Shown: positions 34,330 through 45,669 of the stretch, in pieces
Numbering within the stretch: position 1 is the first letter of the stretch
Layout: every line of letters starts with the position of its first letter
Source of the DNA: Chrysogorgia sp. JL179-B06
Lineage: Eukaryota; Cnidaria; Anthozoa; Scleralcyonacea; Chrysogorgiidae
NCBI GenBank assembly: GCA_035772405.1
Contig: JAYKKM010000371.1
Coordinates: 208,501 to 272,500 of the forward strand
DNA length: 64,000 bases
Direction: 5' to 3'
Position numbers and translations under genes: made by a program
Notes under the pieces: model-generated
What the model was told of the DNA's origin: nothing
What the model saw: the letters and a program-made list of their open reading frames with translations, nothing else
The model's database searches: none

Positions 34330-35181
34330 CTACTACTCCATCTCACGCCCAACAAAAGCCATGTCGACCAGCTCACCCTTGTGCTGCAATACATGAAGAA
34401 TGGTGGCGCTGTGGAACGTTTTGTTACGTTCATGGCGAACACGGCCACAAGGCAGAAGATATGTTCGACGCCCTGATGGCGTTCCTTCAAGCACACGACC
34501 TTGATATAACAGACTGCCGCTGCCAAGGCTACGACAATGCATCTGCAATGAGTGGTATTTACAATGGTCTGCAAGCCAAAGTAGGTTCTAAATTGGAAAA
34601 TAATGCATAAATTGAATTGCTTAATATATATCACGTGTCTGATTTGCATAGGTGATGCAAAAGAACAGCCTTGCAACATGGATCCCTTGTACTGCGCATT
34701 CTCTGAACCTGGTTGGAAAGAATACAGCAGAATGCTGTATGAGTGCAGTTAAATTTTTCGATTTCCTTGAAAAGGTTAGTTAGTAGGCCTATCCAGATAA
34801 AAAGTAGACTACATAAACTTTTGTTTGGAATGAATCTCAATGAAATTATAAACCTTTTAGCTTTACGACTTCTTCACGAATTCTACACATCGGCATCTAG
34901 TTTTGACTGAGGCCTTGAAAGCGGCCGATGCATCGTTGACTGTCAAGCGCGTCACCACAACTTGTACAATTTACACTGTCTTCTGGAACGATATCCTGCA
35001 ACGAGTCAACGCGACCAATCAAAGCCTGCAAGATGCCAAACTCGATCTGAACACAGCTGTTGCATCACTGACCAGTTTGAAGGACTTCATTTCATCCAAG
35101 CGTGATTCCTTCGACCATTACGAGAGGCAAAGTGAAGAGCTATCTGGTTCAGCAGAGTACATGCAGACAAAAACTCGAAAA
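34330..35181 (+). pseudogene. hAT transposase relic (ZMYM1/DUF4371-like), spliced
   Basis: Three exon-like blocks with matching phases: 34,330-34,580 (donor AAA/GTAGGT), 34,652-34,774 (acceptor TTGCATAG, donor AAG/GTTAGT) and 34,861-35,181 (acceptor CCTTTTAG, donor GTAAGT). They encode HVDQLTLVLQYMKNGGAVER, a frame break near 34,440, CRCQGYDNASAMSGIYNGLQ, ATWIPCTAHSLNLVGKNTAE and LYDFFTNSTHRHLVLTEAL. The Q-x-Y-D-N-A-x-x-M-S-G and C-x-x-H-S-L-N-L-V motifs are the core of hAT-superfamily transposases of the ZMYM1/DUF4371 type. N- and C-terminal parts, and the dimerisation region, are missing; the 5' side is bounded by the opposite-strand LINE. Confidence 0.8.
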
Positions 35182-35355
35182 GTAAGTAGGCAGGCAGGCT
35201 AGATTGTAGACTGTCATGATAATAGTTATTTGTTATTTCTATTGAATATAATGTATTACTTTACTTTCTCTGCTACAAACTTCCAATTTTTTGGTCACGT
35301 GTCTGGGCCAGTTTTAGTAATTTAGAAATTTTATGGAGAACCTGAAGGGGGAAGG

Positions 35356-35523
35356 CTAGAAGGGATGACTCAAAAGGACCTTTCTGTTTTTTATTTTTCG
35401 TTAGGTTATGGAGAGCTACGGTTAGGATCAAGGTTATGGTTGGGGTTAGGATTAAGATTGAGATTAGGGTTAGGATTAGTAGTTCTCAAAAATGTAAAGG
35501 TCCTTTTGAGTCATCCCTTTTAG
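35356..35523. mobile_element. MITE with telomere-like core
   Basis: Ends CTAGAAGGGATGACTCAAAA and TTTTGAGTCATCCCTTTTAG are inverted copies (about 28 bp: AAGGGATGACTCAAAAGGAC). The interior is a degenerate run of GGTTAGG/GGATTAGG units (35,400-35,485). No coding potential. Confidence 0.75.
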
Positions 35524-35999
35524 TCTTCACCAACATGAAGAGGCCCCCCACCAAGGCAGACCTCCCACATGCTAAGTCCGGTCCTGTAGCTTAATTGTCA
35601 CAATTGTGTACCAAACAAATTAAGAATTCATGCAGGTGTTTATAAAAGGGCGTATGGGGGGAATTAATGCATTCATGTAAACCACCAACCTACAAAGCTA
35701 TGTATGTCCAAACTGCATAAATTGTTTAATCATCGGCTGTGTATACCTGGTACTACAAGTCAAATACTTTTAGTTAGAAAGTTATCGATACATTGATAAA
35801 AGTTTCAAGTTTAAATTTATTAACATCACCGGCCTACATTTTCTTAAATCCTAAGCGACTTGTGGCCCAATTCATTACTATTTACAAGGTTAAATACAGC
35901 GATGCCATCTGGATTAGAATATATAGCTTAATGCTAGATTGTAGTGCCTGGCTAGCATTCAAGAAGTTTGTTGGAGTCCTGTTTAGCAGTCAGTATTAC

Positions 36000-36420
36000 C
36001 TGCTGCATTCGTTGCTACCATTTGTGAAAATGCACTCGCCGCCAAGCTTTCCACTGCTATTTGCTCACAACTTTCTCTTTGTAACTGTTCTGCAAGATTG
36101 CTTATTGCAGTATAACTCGCGCTTGCCAAATTAACATTTTCAACTGCAAATGAGAAACATTTTTCACTAATACAGTATACTGCTCAAGGTCTTGCCGAAT
36201 ATTTACAGGGCTGAAGAATAAATTCTGTTACAATCACAGTGTCACACTGAAGATCGTCCAGCAAGTTGTCAGATCTTAGCAAATATTCCTTATAGTTTTG
36301 ATTGTCCAGATATTCTATTAGACATAAACTAAAGCAGTTGTTCAACTCTGACAACAGATAAATCACACATTTACTTCCGGCTTGCACTCGGTCAAAATCT
36401 TGCTTGTTTACTGCGAATCT
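36000..36420 (-). CDS. Two unrecognised exons of a minus-strand gene
   Basis: Exon 1 (from about 36,420 to 36,207) reads FAVNKQDFDRVQAGSKCVIY and ends in CAGCCCT before GTAAAT. Exon 2 (36,143-36,000; acceptor TTTCTCATTTGCAG, donor CAG/GTAATA) reads NVNLASASYTAISNLAEQLQ and LAASAFSQMVATNAAG. The phases agree (one base carried over), which supports a real gene or an older transposon ORF. No family recognised. Neither a start nor a stop was found, and 35,524-35,999 holds nothing else. Confidence 0.4.
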
Positions 36421-36829
36421 AACACATATTTCTTACATTTTGGTGGTTTTAAATTAATATGATTGCTCATAACATACTACAAAGTGGTCATGTTAGACAA
36501 GTAGTTGCTCATTTCAGGAACATTTTAATTGCAAATACGCAGTGGTAGAAAGTTGTTGCAAATACATGTATAAACATGTCAAGTGGTTGTCATACATTGG
36601 GAAGTATATAAAAGTCAGGTTCTACTTTTACTGTAGTTTTAAATTTAGGATATTTTGTGTTCTATATACTTTAATACTTTAAATCAATTTTTCAATACAT
36701 TACATTCATAATATAATCTAATGTATTAGAGGTAGACCTAAAACAGAATACAAGATTCCCTACTATAGATCACCCAGGATACAGTAACAGTGCAACATAC
36801 AATCATATAAACTTAAAAATATAAATACA

Positions 36830-37880
36830 TTACAATGAATTATTGACATTAAATTTCTTATAATAATATGAAAATAAATTTTTACGAAAAATAGATAAAG
36901 AACTAGACTCTCTGATATTCAGATAAATTATTCCATGAATAACAAATACGAACAAAATAGGAATTTTTATAAGCCTCTGTCCTGCTAAAGGGAACATTGA
37001 GTGTAAGGTAATCAACGTTACGAAGAGGTTTGACACATGAGCGGAATGAGACATAATTTAAAATGTTTACAGAACACAAGTTCTTAAGACACTTAAAGAA
37101 AAAAAGTAAATCAGTTATTTCTCTACGATATTGTAACGGTAATAAATTCAGCTTATATAAGTGCTCATGTTCTGAAAAATCTTTACCAAGAATTAATCTA
37201 GTAGCTCTGTGCTGAATTTGTTCTAATTTAACAATATTTCTCTTAGGATATGGAGACCATACTACACTAGCATAATCCAAACGGGATCTAACCCAAGTTA
37301 AATAAAGCAATTTCTTAGTTTTGACGTCAGGTATTTCTTTACATGTTCGATAAAGTAAATTGAGCATCTTTTGAGCTTTAGAAGTTATGTGGTCTACATG
37401 ACTATTCCAATTTAGGTTGTGAGTAATTAAAACACCAAGATCTTTCTCTACATCTACACGCTCCAACTTAGTTTCTCCAAGAAAATAATCCCTATCAAAT
37501 ACAGATTTAATACGAGCAACCCTCAAGACCTTACACTTCGAGACATTGAACTCCATTCCCCATGTACAAGACCACTTTAATAACTCGTTCAAATCGTTCT
37601 GTAGCTCATCCCCATCCTCCTGACCAAGGACTAATCGAAAACACTTAGTCATCAGCGAATAGGGGTAACAATGTTTCTTTAGAAATTACGTTAGGCATGT
37701 CATTGATGAAAATTAAAAAAAGAATCGGCCCTAAGATTGAAAGGAGAAAGTCAGACTCTACGTTATTTATCACAACCCTGTGTCTTCTGCCAGTTAGGTA
37801 AGATCTAAACCAAGACAACAATGAACCTCTAATACCAAAACATATAAATATGTCTTTAAATAATGCCAGACATAGAACCT
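36830..37880 (-). pseudogene. LINE reverse-transcriptase C-terminal relic
   Basis: From 37,830: WFRSYLTGRRHRVVINNV, then directly ILGPILFLIFINDMP (the GVPQGS stretch is missing), LLPLFADD followed at once by a stop, then an open frame 37,652-36,903 with EFNVSKCKVLRVAR, DLGVLITHNLNWNSHV, SRLDYASVVWSPYPKRN and LEQIQHRATRLILG. These are the thumb and C-terminal motifs of the CR1/jockey group. It is a different family from the copy at 32-34 kb. A deletion and a stop at the catalytic site make it inactive. Confidence 0.85.
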
Positions 37881-38189
37881 TTTAAAGTTACAGAATGATT
37901 ATGAGTCCTGACCAAATTTGACACAAACACAGCACAAGTTCCACAACAAGATGATTCTTCTCAATGGGAGATCCTCGACAATGTCATGTTCTGTCACAGC
38001 GATATCTGCTTGAAATCCTGCAAAATCTCATGAAAACCACAAGTAATATCTGTAGCAACTTAGTTTGAACTTCAATTTTATGACAATGGACAGTTACAAT
38101 GAACAGTCTCATCAGAGACAAAACGGTGCTGTTTCAATAGAGAACAAAAATCGCTCTTCCCACAGTTCTGGCCGCTCGCTTATTTTATT

Positions 38190-38965
38190 CATTGAAAGCA
38201 CTGTATTGTGGCCTGTAATACATTCTCTGTTGCCTTCCACTCTCTCTCGTTCTGTACAAGTTCTTGTTGTAAGGATGCCACTCTCTCTTCGGCCATGGAC
38301 TGCTTGGTCTTTTCTGAATTAAGAGTTTCCTCTCGTCTACTAATTATTTATTATGTTCTATCTCTATGAACAACTTATTTCTTAGATCCAGTGTTTCATC
38401 GTCACTTTGACTCTGATCCATTTCACTCCCTTTGTCTTTGAGGCACTCTAGTGTTTCTTTACCGAATGATGCAAGCAATATATTATAAAATAGTAAAACT
38501 CCATTAGCTTACGGATTCATGCGTGAATTAGGAGGAAAAAAGAAAGCCTATACTGAGTTGCTCAAGGCAATATGCAAGAGTAACTCTGAATTTTGTAGTG
38601 CTCTCCTGGCTTCCCAAGTGCATCGATCCAAAATCTGTAAATCAAACTGCTTCATGCATTACTTTGTAAACTTATATAATGACAGACAGACAGTATATGC
38701 AGTGTTTTATTATACCTTTATCAATTAGAGAAATGACATCCTTGTTCACAATTATTCTTGGAATTTTGACACATTTTCGCTGCACTCCATTGAATACACT
38801 TGAATGTTCAGTTGATGTGCTCGGTTGCTGCGATATTGTCTTCCTTAACTTAGTCAAATTAAAAGAGGCTTGTGGACCGACCCTCTGTTTCATGATAGTC
38901 AGAACGTCACCGTTGAATCTTGTCGAAACACTATTCTTCATTACATTTTGTAATTCCTACATGCA
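38190..38965 (-). CDS. Possible exons, coiled-coil and unrecognised
   Basis: An exon-like block at 38,965-38,727 (acceptor TTTTTGCATGTAG) reads ELQNVMKNSVSTRFNGDVLT and KVPR-type basic sequence up to a GTATAA donor after DVISLIDKG. Further down, 38,470-38,190 reads LASFGKETLECLKDKGSEMD and, after a stop, SMAEERVASLQQELVQNERE, a coiled-coil-like helix. Could be pieces of one transposon gene. No family recognised and phases were not established. Confidence 0.3.
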
Positions 38966-38996
38966 AAAACGAATAACAGATAACTTATGCACCAAT

Positions 38997-40210
38997 CAAT
39001 GTTAAGCCCGAGGGGGGGGAGGCCGGGACAAGGTGGGGGATTTGGCCTTTTACCCTTGCCCGGTCTCGGGAATTTGACAACAACTAGCAGCCCGAGGGTC
39101 AGGAATTTTGAACAGGTCTCCGTTTTTATATCTGCAAAAAATTTAATTTCCGCCATGATGGAAAATGTTGCGAGCACTGTTGGGAGAGCCCTGGTGACTA
39201 CTTTGCAGATGGCAGCTAATGCAGATGAGGTATGCATCAAAATACAATCTATATTTCTTTGTTATGTAAATTAGGCGATCCTGTATTTATTGCAATTGTT
39301 TATGTCACAATATGAAACAAAATATAATATAGGACAATATTTTCTAATTTTGTACTGCTTTTCAGTGCGACTGGGAGTCTTTTTTCAAAGCTTGTGGACT
39401 TCCAGAAGAACTACCGCAAAGCAAGTTCTGTTAAACCAAGAAGATGTCAAGCTGTGGTTTCAACATCTTGAAGTAGTGGAGACTAATCGGAAGAAAGGGG
39501 TGAAGAGAGCTGCTGCTACGAGAAAAGCGAGAAAGGAAAAGAACAGAACAACCAATGACGAAGTATTGAGGGATTTGGACGATGATGAAGTGTGTAATCA
39601 ATGTTACTCCTTCAACCCACCTGGCATTGAAGACAATATATTAAGCATTGATTGGCTTAAGTGCAACTCGTGTGCATTGTGGTACCATAAACAGTGTACT
39701 GGACTGCAACAGATCCCTGATGTTTGGGTGTGCAAAATTTGTAACAAACAGGCTTAATATTCTTATTTTTCAGTTGTTATTACAGCTCAAACGGGAAAAC
39801 CCAAGCCGCGTTTCGCATATTTTGCTATTTTTAAATGTAATTGATTTTTTCAATTTCTGTAGAGATATGAATTATTTTGAGTTTATGCAGGATGCTGTGC
39901 CTAGACATCTTTTTGTCCTGTAAATACAATGCCGCTGAACGTATTGATATATGTGTCTGCATGCAGATTTATAACCTGAAAATTTGCCTGCAAAAATACA
40001 TCTTTCTTTTCATTTTTTTCCTTGGAACCAAAGTCAAAATCTACTTGCTTACACACATTTGATATGTGGGAAATCGTGCCCAAGAGAGGGGAAATTTGGA
40101 AACATCTGATCGGAATTCTCTGCCCAGGGTCGCGCTTTTGAACATTTTTTTTGAAAAATTCAAACCCCCCACCCTTTACCCGGCCTCCCCCCCCTCGGGC
40201 CTAACATTGA
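38997..40210. mobile_element. 1.2-kb element carrying a PHD-finger tail
   Basis: TCAATGTTAAGCCCGAGGGG at the left and CCCCTCGGGCCTAACATTGA at the right are inverted ends that continue through GGAGGCCGGG/CCCGGCCTCC and a diverged GTGGGGGATTTG stretch. No clear target-site duplication. The content (39,366-39,757) is related to the C-terminus of the large gene at 49-55 kb, so this looks like an internally deleted relative of that kind of transposon. Confidence 0.7.
39366..39757 (+). CDS. PHD-finger C-terminal exon of a transposon protein
   Basis: After an acceptor (ACTGCTTTTCAG) the sequence reads CDWESFFKACGLPEELPQSK, breaks frame near 39,430, then LLNQEDVKLWFQHLEVVETN and KKGVKRAAATRKARKEKN. 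The end is a PHD-like finger: CNQCYSFNP, LKCNSCALWYHKQCTGLQ, WVCKICNKQA, with C2-C2-HC-C2 spacing. The block before the finger matches, in order and spacing, the end of the protein at 49.6 kb (VRMWKKHVADLSTRRKLGAE then KAAATRRAKKGKTG). PHD fingers usually read histone H3 tails. The rest of the gene is absent. Confidence 0.7.
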
Positions 40211-40643
40211 CTCATGCATTAGAGATGCGCATTCATGTTTAATTTGTCAGAAAACGTTTCTCGGAGCCCTGCAATTAACCTATAAAGTTGTTAATACCAT
40301 GATCACCTCGGATTCTTTTGTTCTCTCCGGGAATTTAATCGCTAATTTCCCTCATTGCTCATGCAAGAGGGAAATTTTGCCATTGTCTTCTAAATTTCCC
40401 TCATTCCTACAATATGCATGCGGGAAATTTAGTAGAACACAAAGGATTTCTTTGTCTACTAATTTTCCCGTGCATGTGAATGAGGGAAAATTAGAAGACA
40501 AACAAATCCTTTGTTTTCCACTAAATTTCCCGCTTGCATATCATATCCAGACGGGAATCTTATAAGACAAAGGACTCTGCCTCCAACCACGGGCTAGATA
40601 AGGTTCTCAAAGTTTTCCTCGGCGATCATAATATTACAAACTG

Positions 40644-40791
40644 ATACCATGACTTGTCGGGAAATTAGCGATTAAATTGCCCTTCGCCTCTGGAAGATTT
40701 GTAAAAGTCCTCGGGCTTCGCCCTCGGACTTTCACAAATCTTCCCTCGGCGGCGGGCAATTTAATCGCTAATTTCCCTCAAATCATGGTAT
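40644..40791. repeat. 148-bp palindrome (foldback MITE)
   Basis: Arms GGGAAATTAGCGATTAAATT and AATTTAATCGCTAATTTCCC, with inner AGTCCTCGGGCTTCGCCCTCGGACT at the tip, and ends ATACCATGA/TCATGGTAT. A related but scrambled set of the same motifs covers 40,298-40,565 (AATACCATGATC, then several inverted TAGAAGACAAAGG/GGGAAATTTAG units). Confidence 0.8.
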
Positions 40792-41079
40792 TACTTATAA
40801 TAATTGAATGTGATAGTAAGTCATTCACATATCTGCTAATATACGCATGCAGTTGCATTTGCACTGGACGTTGTAAATGGTGCACATGTGGTGCAAGTAA
40901 GAACTCGGTTGATATGTGCGTGTTATATAATTGACATTCGTTACACTATCAGCAAAAAAATTATTATATTTACTTAGCCGCGGAGTTGTTGCTTTTATCG
41001 CAGTTAAAAATTAGAAAAAGCACCTTATCTGGGATCATCGCTAATTGTCGAACCCTGATGCCTGTTCTTTGGCAGCACT

Positions 41080-42065
41080 CTAACACTGCACTATAATCTT
41101 ATGCATGTATGGAAGGAAAACTTCGTCTAAGTATTTCTCGTACTCTTCGTATGAAATTGATTTAATATCATAAGCTTCCTCTTCCAATTCCGTCATATAT
41201 TCTTCAATAATCTACAAGACATTACAAGACATAGTCTTTATGAACATTAACTTAGGTTTTTAGCATTCAAAATCTTTCTTACTGTACATGCACATTATAC
41301 AAGTGATGTGCTGCCTTAAATGGGATGAAAACCTTGAGGCACAGTGCAGCTTGAGCCTACTATACTATCTTTTTTTAAAGGAAGTTCACATATACAGCGA
41401 CCCTGTATTAACCAGTATTTCAGTGGTGTTTTTGCTGCTCTTCATCCAATGTTATCGCTAACAATTTGTAACTACAGTATTTCCCTTCATGGGCTAAATA
41501 CTTCCTGGGCTAAATACTCCACAGGTATCTGGTCTATATGGTTTGTTTATAACAATAACCAACATTTGCAGGTGTATGTACATTACTTGTGGATTCGTGG
41601 TGGCAGGTTAGGGCATCGTTTCTTAAAAAAATCGATCTGTTCATCCACAATGGTTTTATTCTGAACACATTTTGTCCCCAATTTAATCACCCAAGGAATG
41701 CAATCCGTCTTTGTAAACTCAGAAAGCTTCTCTTTTGACTCCCTATATTGTGTACTGTCATTGGGTGCTTTGGGCTCATTGTACACAATGGGAACGATTC
41801 TTTCAAATGATCTATGTTTTAGAAAGAACGTGTTAATTTACAAATAAAGAGTTATAAAATACTATAATAAACATTAGCTATGGTGAATGCCTATACTAGA
41901 TTATGCAGAGAAAGTCTGATTACTACAGAAGAAATAAAATAAATTAGTAAAGCTTCATGGATAAATACTAACAAGAATTGGACTGAATTCAGGTTGTCTT
42001 TGTGCTACAACAATAACTTTGCCGGAAGTAAAGACTCCAATTGAGTCATGGTAGTTTAATACAGG
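41080..42065 (-). CDS. Unrecognised minus-strand exons
   Basis: Three blocks look coding. One is 42,065-41,973 (acceptor TTTCTCTGTAG, donor CTT/GTTAGT), reading LNYHDSIGVFTSGKVIVVAQ. Another is about 41,810-41,583, reading SFERIVPIVYNEPKAPNDST and IPWVIKLGTKCVQNKTIVDE then QIDFFKKRCPNLPPRIHK. The last is 41,211-41,080 (acceptor TGTCTTGTAG), reading IIEEYMTELEEEAYDIKSIS to a TAG stop. Phases agree for the outer blocks but not cleanly for the middle one, so the model is uncertain. No family recognised. It may be a transposon gene or a host gene. Confidence 0.4.
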
Positions 42066-42092
42066 CTACAGAGAAAATCTTGTAATCCCTTC

Positions 42093-42840
42093 CAGGGGCG
42101 TAGGAAGCAGGGGGGCCGCGGCCCCCCAATATTATAAAAGGGGGGGCCGGAATAGCTTTCGGCCCCCCCAATAATAATTGAATTTGAAAGAAAAATTGCA
42201 GCAAAAAAATTGAATTCGAAAGTAGAAGTATTTGAAATCGTATATTAATCAAATTCATAGAATGTATGATATTTCAGACAAGTTGGAAAACAACATCTTC
42301 CTATTAATGTTCTGTTAAACTGTCATATAGAAGTAATTAAAAATAATAATCACAATATCTTTGCATGTTAACCCGAGTGTTTCACTAAACTAAAGTACTA
42401 GTTTACGCAGCCCTACTCTAGTAGGCTTTCTTTTTTAACCAAGCAGAAGGGCGGAAATCGCGGAATGATTGAGGCTAAAAGGTAGCCCGGTATGTCGGAC
42501 TCGCTGACCATTGCATTAATATATGGGCGGCGTGGCTCAAAAATAGGGCCCGGGAAAACTATTCGATTGGGGGCCACCATCACCAGATTTTCGGGGGCCA
42601 CGCCACCCCTGGTGGTTCCTAAGTATGGTGATGAGCTCTGATATAGAGCGAAACAGTCCAAAATATGAAATATTATAAACTTCTGAGCTGAAAAATCACC
42701 ACTCAGAATGTAGGAAATGCCATTTGCGGGAATCTAGATTCCAAAATTTTTCGGGGGGGCCATACCCCCGGACCCTTATAGAAAACCTCGCGAAAAATTT
42801 GGCCGGCCCCCCTAACTTTACAAAGCTTCCTACGCCCCTG
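42093..42840. mobile_element. Non-autonomous hAT-type element
   Basis: Starts CAGGGGCGTAGGAAGC and ends with the mirror GCTTCCTACGCCCCTG. Flanks ATCCCTTC (42,085-42,092) and ATTCCTTC (42,841-42,848) agree at 7 of 8 bases, fitting the 8-bp duplication and CAGGGG termini of hAT elements. GGGGGGCC-rich subterminal tracts lie at both ends. No transposase inside. Confidence 0.85.
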
Positions 42841-43286
42841 ATTCCTTCATCGAAACGTCAGTACTTTGTTCCTCTAAATTCTCGGCAATTTAACCTTTTA
42901 CTTTATTTGAAACACTGCCTACTTTTTTTCTACTGTGGAACAGAAGTGTTTTTATGAGTTGCTGATTACCTGGTCAAGAGAAATTTCGCATTCAATAGGA
43001 TCACTTTTTGGTAAGTATAAATTAAAAAATTAAAGCACAGGAATTATGTTAGTTATTCACACTTAAGCTTATATAAAACTTTTCATTTGTGTTTGTGTTT
43101 GCACTGAAAATGTAAACATAATATCCTTAAATTTAATTTATTGTAGTCAGAAGTTCATGGTTTCAGAGATACAGTTTTCATAAATATTGACCCGTATTAT
43201 AATGTAAAGGAAAACCATGTGAAAAACCGGAAATTAAAAATTGGATAATAGAAGGATAATATCCGTAAAGGAGCTGCCCAAGAGGT

Positions 43287-44412
43287 TTAATTTTTATTGG
43301 TGTCGGCAGATGAAGACTTGGCAGCACTGGTGTGATCAGAACGTGGGAATGGTTTTGCTGCTGGGCCACGAAAATTACATTGGTTTGCCCTGTGGGCACC
43401 CTCACATTTGAAACATGTGTGCTTAAAGGCACACCCTTGGCAAAAAGTTCCTTTTTTGAATTTAAAGCAGTACCCTCTGGGCACCGGGACAGGAACTTCT
43501 TGTCTTGGAGAAGCATTATTTAATTGGGGTGCAGGAAATTTCTTATTCTGGGGATATTGCGACCGAAGCCATAACTCCCAGTGAATAGTTCCCCAGGGGA
43601 CAAGGCTTGTCATGGTTTGACACAAAAAACGAAAGTTCTCATCATAGAACCTCCAGTTCTGTTCACGTGCTGCCAAGTCCTGAATAGTTTCCGCGTATTT
43701 CATGAGGGCGGGGGCCTCTCTAGGGTGTTTCTGAGTATACACACCAACAAAAACATGAAAAGCGCGTAACCAGGTATCGATAGTTAGAATCTTTTTTGGT
43801 TTTGACGCTGGTTCGAGACAGAAAGAGACAGGTTTACCGGTATCCGAGTTTTGAATACTGATGTGGTACTTGTCGTCTAGGGCAGGATTGCTCAACAAAG
43901 AACCAAATTCAACAAATTCCTCATTCCAAATCTTAGTTTTATGTTTGTCCGAAACTCGAGCGTCAATGGACAAACTTGCCGAATGAAATGGCTGTGTTGG
44001 TGCGACACAACTAACAGTTGAAAATAACTGCGGTTCACCTGAAATACTCGCGTGAGCCGAAGCTACCGCCCCGTTTACCAACATCGTAGCTGATCCACCA
44101 GACGTATCAGGCAGTTGAAACTGGGTATTCTCAGGGCTAATGGTCGATATCGTTGGGCTAGGGGCAGCAGAGGCAATCGAAGGTAAAATAGCAGAGAGTC
44201 GACACCAGCGTCTGGACCAAGCCAGGTGGAAATGGGTTGTCAGAGCTAGAAGATTGGGTGGCTGCAGTATCGGGCAAAGCTTGAACGATATGATCGTTTT
44301 GTTCGGAGGAAACCTGTGGTGGAGTTGGAGGACGACGGCGGCGGCGAGGTGTAGGTGGTTGTAAAGCACTTGACGATGCTCGCTTCAGCCGTTGGGATCG
44401 CTTAGGTGGCAT
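43287..44412 (-). pseudogene. Gag-like protein with a CCHC-type tail (DIRS/Ngaro-like)
   Basis: Start codon at 44,412 (MPPKRSQRLKRASSS, very basic and Pro-rich). A frame break near 44,190 separates this from the main frame, which has IWNEEFVEFGSLLSNP, KKILTIDTWLRAFHVFVGVY, NWRFYDENFRFLCQTM and PWGTIHWELWLRSQ. The C-terminus is Cys/His-rich: GYCFKFKKGTFCQGCAFKHT with CFKCEGAHRANQC, then a Ser/Thr tail. This arrangement matches gag-like ORFs of tyrosine-recombinase retroelements (DIRS order) seen in cnidarians and fish, from recollection. No reverse transcriptase or recombinase is found nearby. Confidence 0.6.
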
Positions 44413-44620
44413 AGCTGTAATGAGAAATCTTTGGAAGAACAGTACATGGACCGTCGCAGAGAAGTAACTCAAGTGTTAAGAAGAAAACTGTTTAGTTATG
44501 ACAAATGCTAAGAATAATGAATGAGTCAAACTGTAGATGAATTTCCACAGGATCAAGCATGGCTGACAGAAACCTTGTCGCCACATCACCAGTCCTGGGT
44601 AGCCAAAAATATTTTGATAA

Positions 44621-44725
44621 AATTGCCTCAACTAAAACTTGAGGACTTAAAATTGGCTCAACTGAAACTTGAAGACTTAAAATTGTCTCAACCAAAACTT
44701 GAGGACTTAAAATTGCCTCAACAAG
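44621..44725. repeat. 30-bp minisatellite
   Basis: About 3.5 copies of ACTTGAGGACTTAAAATTGC with CTCAACTAAA. Lies between the gag-like and SGNH ORFs. Confidence 0.85.
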
Positions 44726-44916
44726 TAATGTGAGGACAGAGCAATACGGTGAAGGTAAAAACGAGGACAGCGCCCACATACAAATATATGTAAAGCTATA
44801 TATTGAGCAACATTTAGAGAAGTTATCTAATAACAATTGGATACTAATATTGGAACAATAAACTACTGAGGCGGATTCATTATCGTGCTATTCAAACGCA
44901 ATACGTTACAATCAAG

Positions 44917-45489
44917 TTATAACGCACGTAACGCTGCCAAAATGGCCCCGCGATAGCTGCGGTACAAATTGTACTGTCCAATACGATTAAAATGGACACC
45001 GTCGGGTAAAAACGGCGTTTCAGATGGAGTTGAAAAGCCCTTGTGAGTCCAACAGAAAACAGAGGACATGTCGTCTAAAACAACACGTACGTACTGATTT
45101 AAAACCAACGCCTTGGCATTGAAATTAGAATTATTGTCGCGGGAAGTTACATGGCAAACCCCAGCGACACGCACTGAAAATTTGTTTAACATGAGATGGA
45201 CTAGTTCTTCAATTTCCGAACCGACAACCTCGGGATTTGAATGAGACAAATCATTAGTTCCTATCTTGAGAATGACGATGTCTGGGGAAATGCGTGAAAC
45301 CACATTCAAACCATGACACCGAAGCTTCGAAACGGTGCGACCCCCGACACCATGCATATGTACCACTGCACTGCTGTGAAGCCCGAAGTCTACTGAAGCG
45401 CGTTTATCGAAGTTCGTATTCAAATGAGATTTAAGGCGCCGAATAAAAGAATGGCCAAAGATCAAAACTTTTGGTGGTGAATCTGTCAT
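44917..45489 (-). CDS. SGNH/GDSL-type hydrolase ORF
   Basis: A 190-residue frame from the ATG at 45,489, about 0.5 kb upstream (in its own direction) of the gag-like ORF. It has the SGNH blocks in order: VLIFGHSFIRRL near residue 10 (nucleophile Ser), a Gly in VGGRTVSKL, KIGTNDLSHS around residue 78-87 (GxND), and LPDGVHFNRIGQYNLY near residue 165 (Asp and His). No signal peptide. SGNH-like ORFs are carried by some Ngaro/DIRS elements and by ORF1 of some CR1 LINEs; the gag neighbour favours the former. The frame is intact. Confidence 0.7.
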   Translation of the reverse strand: MTDSPPKVLIFGHSFIRRLKSHLNTNFDKRASVDFGLHSSAVVHMHGVGGRTVSKLRCHGLNVVSRISPDIVILKIGTNDLSHSNPEVVGSEIEELVHLMLNKFSVRVAGVCHVTSRDNNSNFNAKALVLNQYVRVVLDDMSSVFCWTHKGFSTPSETPFLPDGVHFNRIGQYNLYRSYRGAILAALRAL

Positions 45490-45669
45490 TGTAGAAAAAT
45501 TAGTTATACGACGCACGAAAATTGAATACGCGCTACAACAGTATTATTAAAAATTATCCAAGACAAAACAACGGCACGGTACTAATCGTAAATTATGCGA
45601 GCAAATATTTTATTTCTACTGCTGCGTTGGAGAATGGCAGGGACAAGACTTTGATAACTTTCACCAAAT

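Noticed and set aside
38997..40210. A target-site duplication for the 1.2-kb element
   Set aside because: Flanks CACCAA and CTCATG do not match, so none is claimed.
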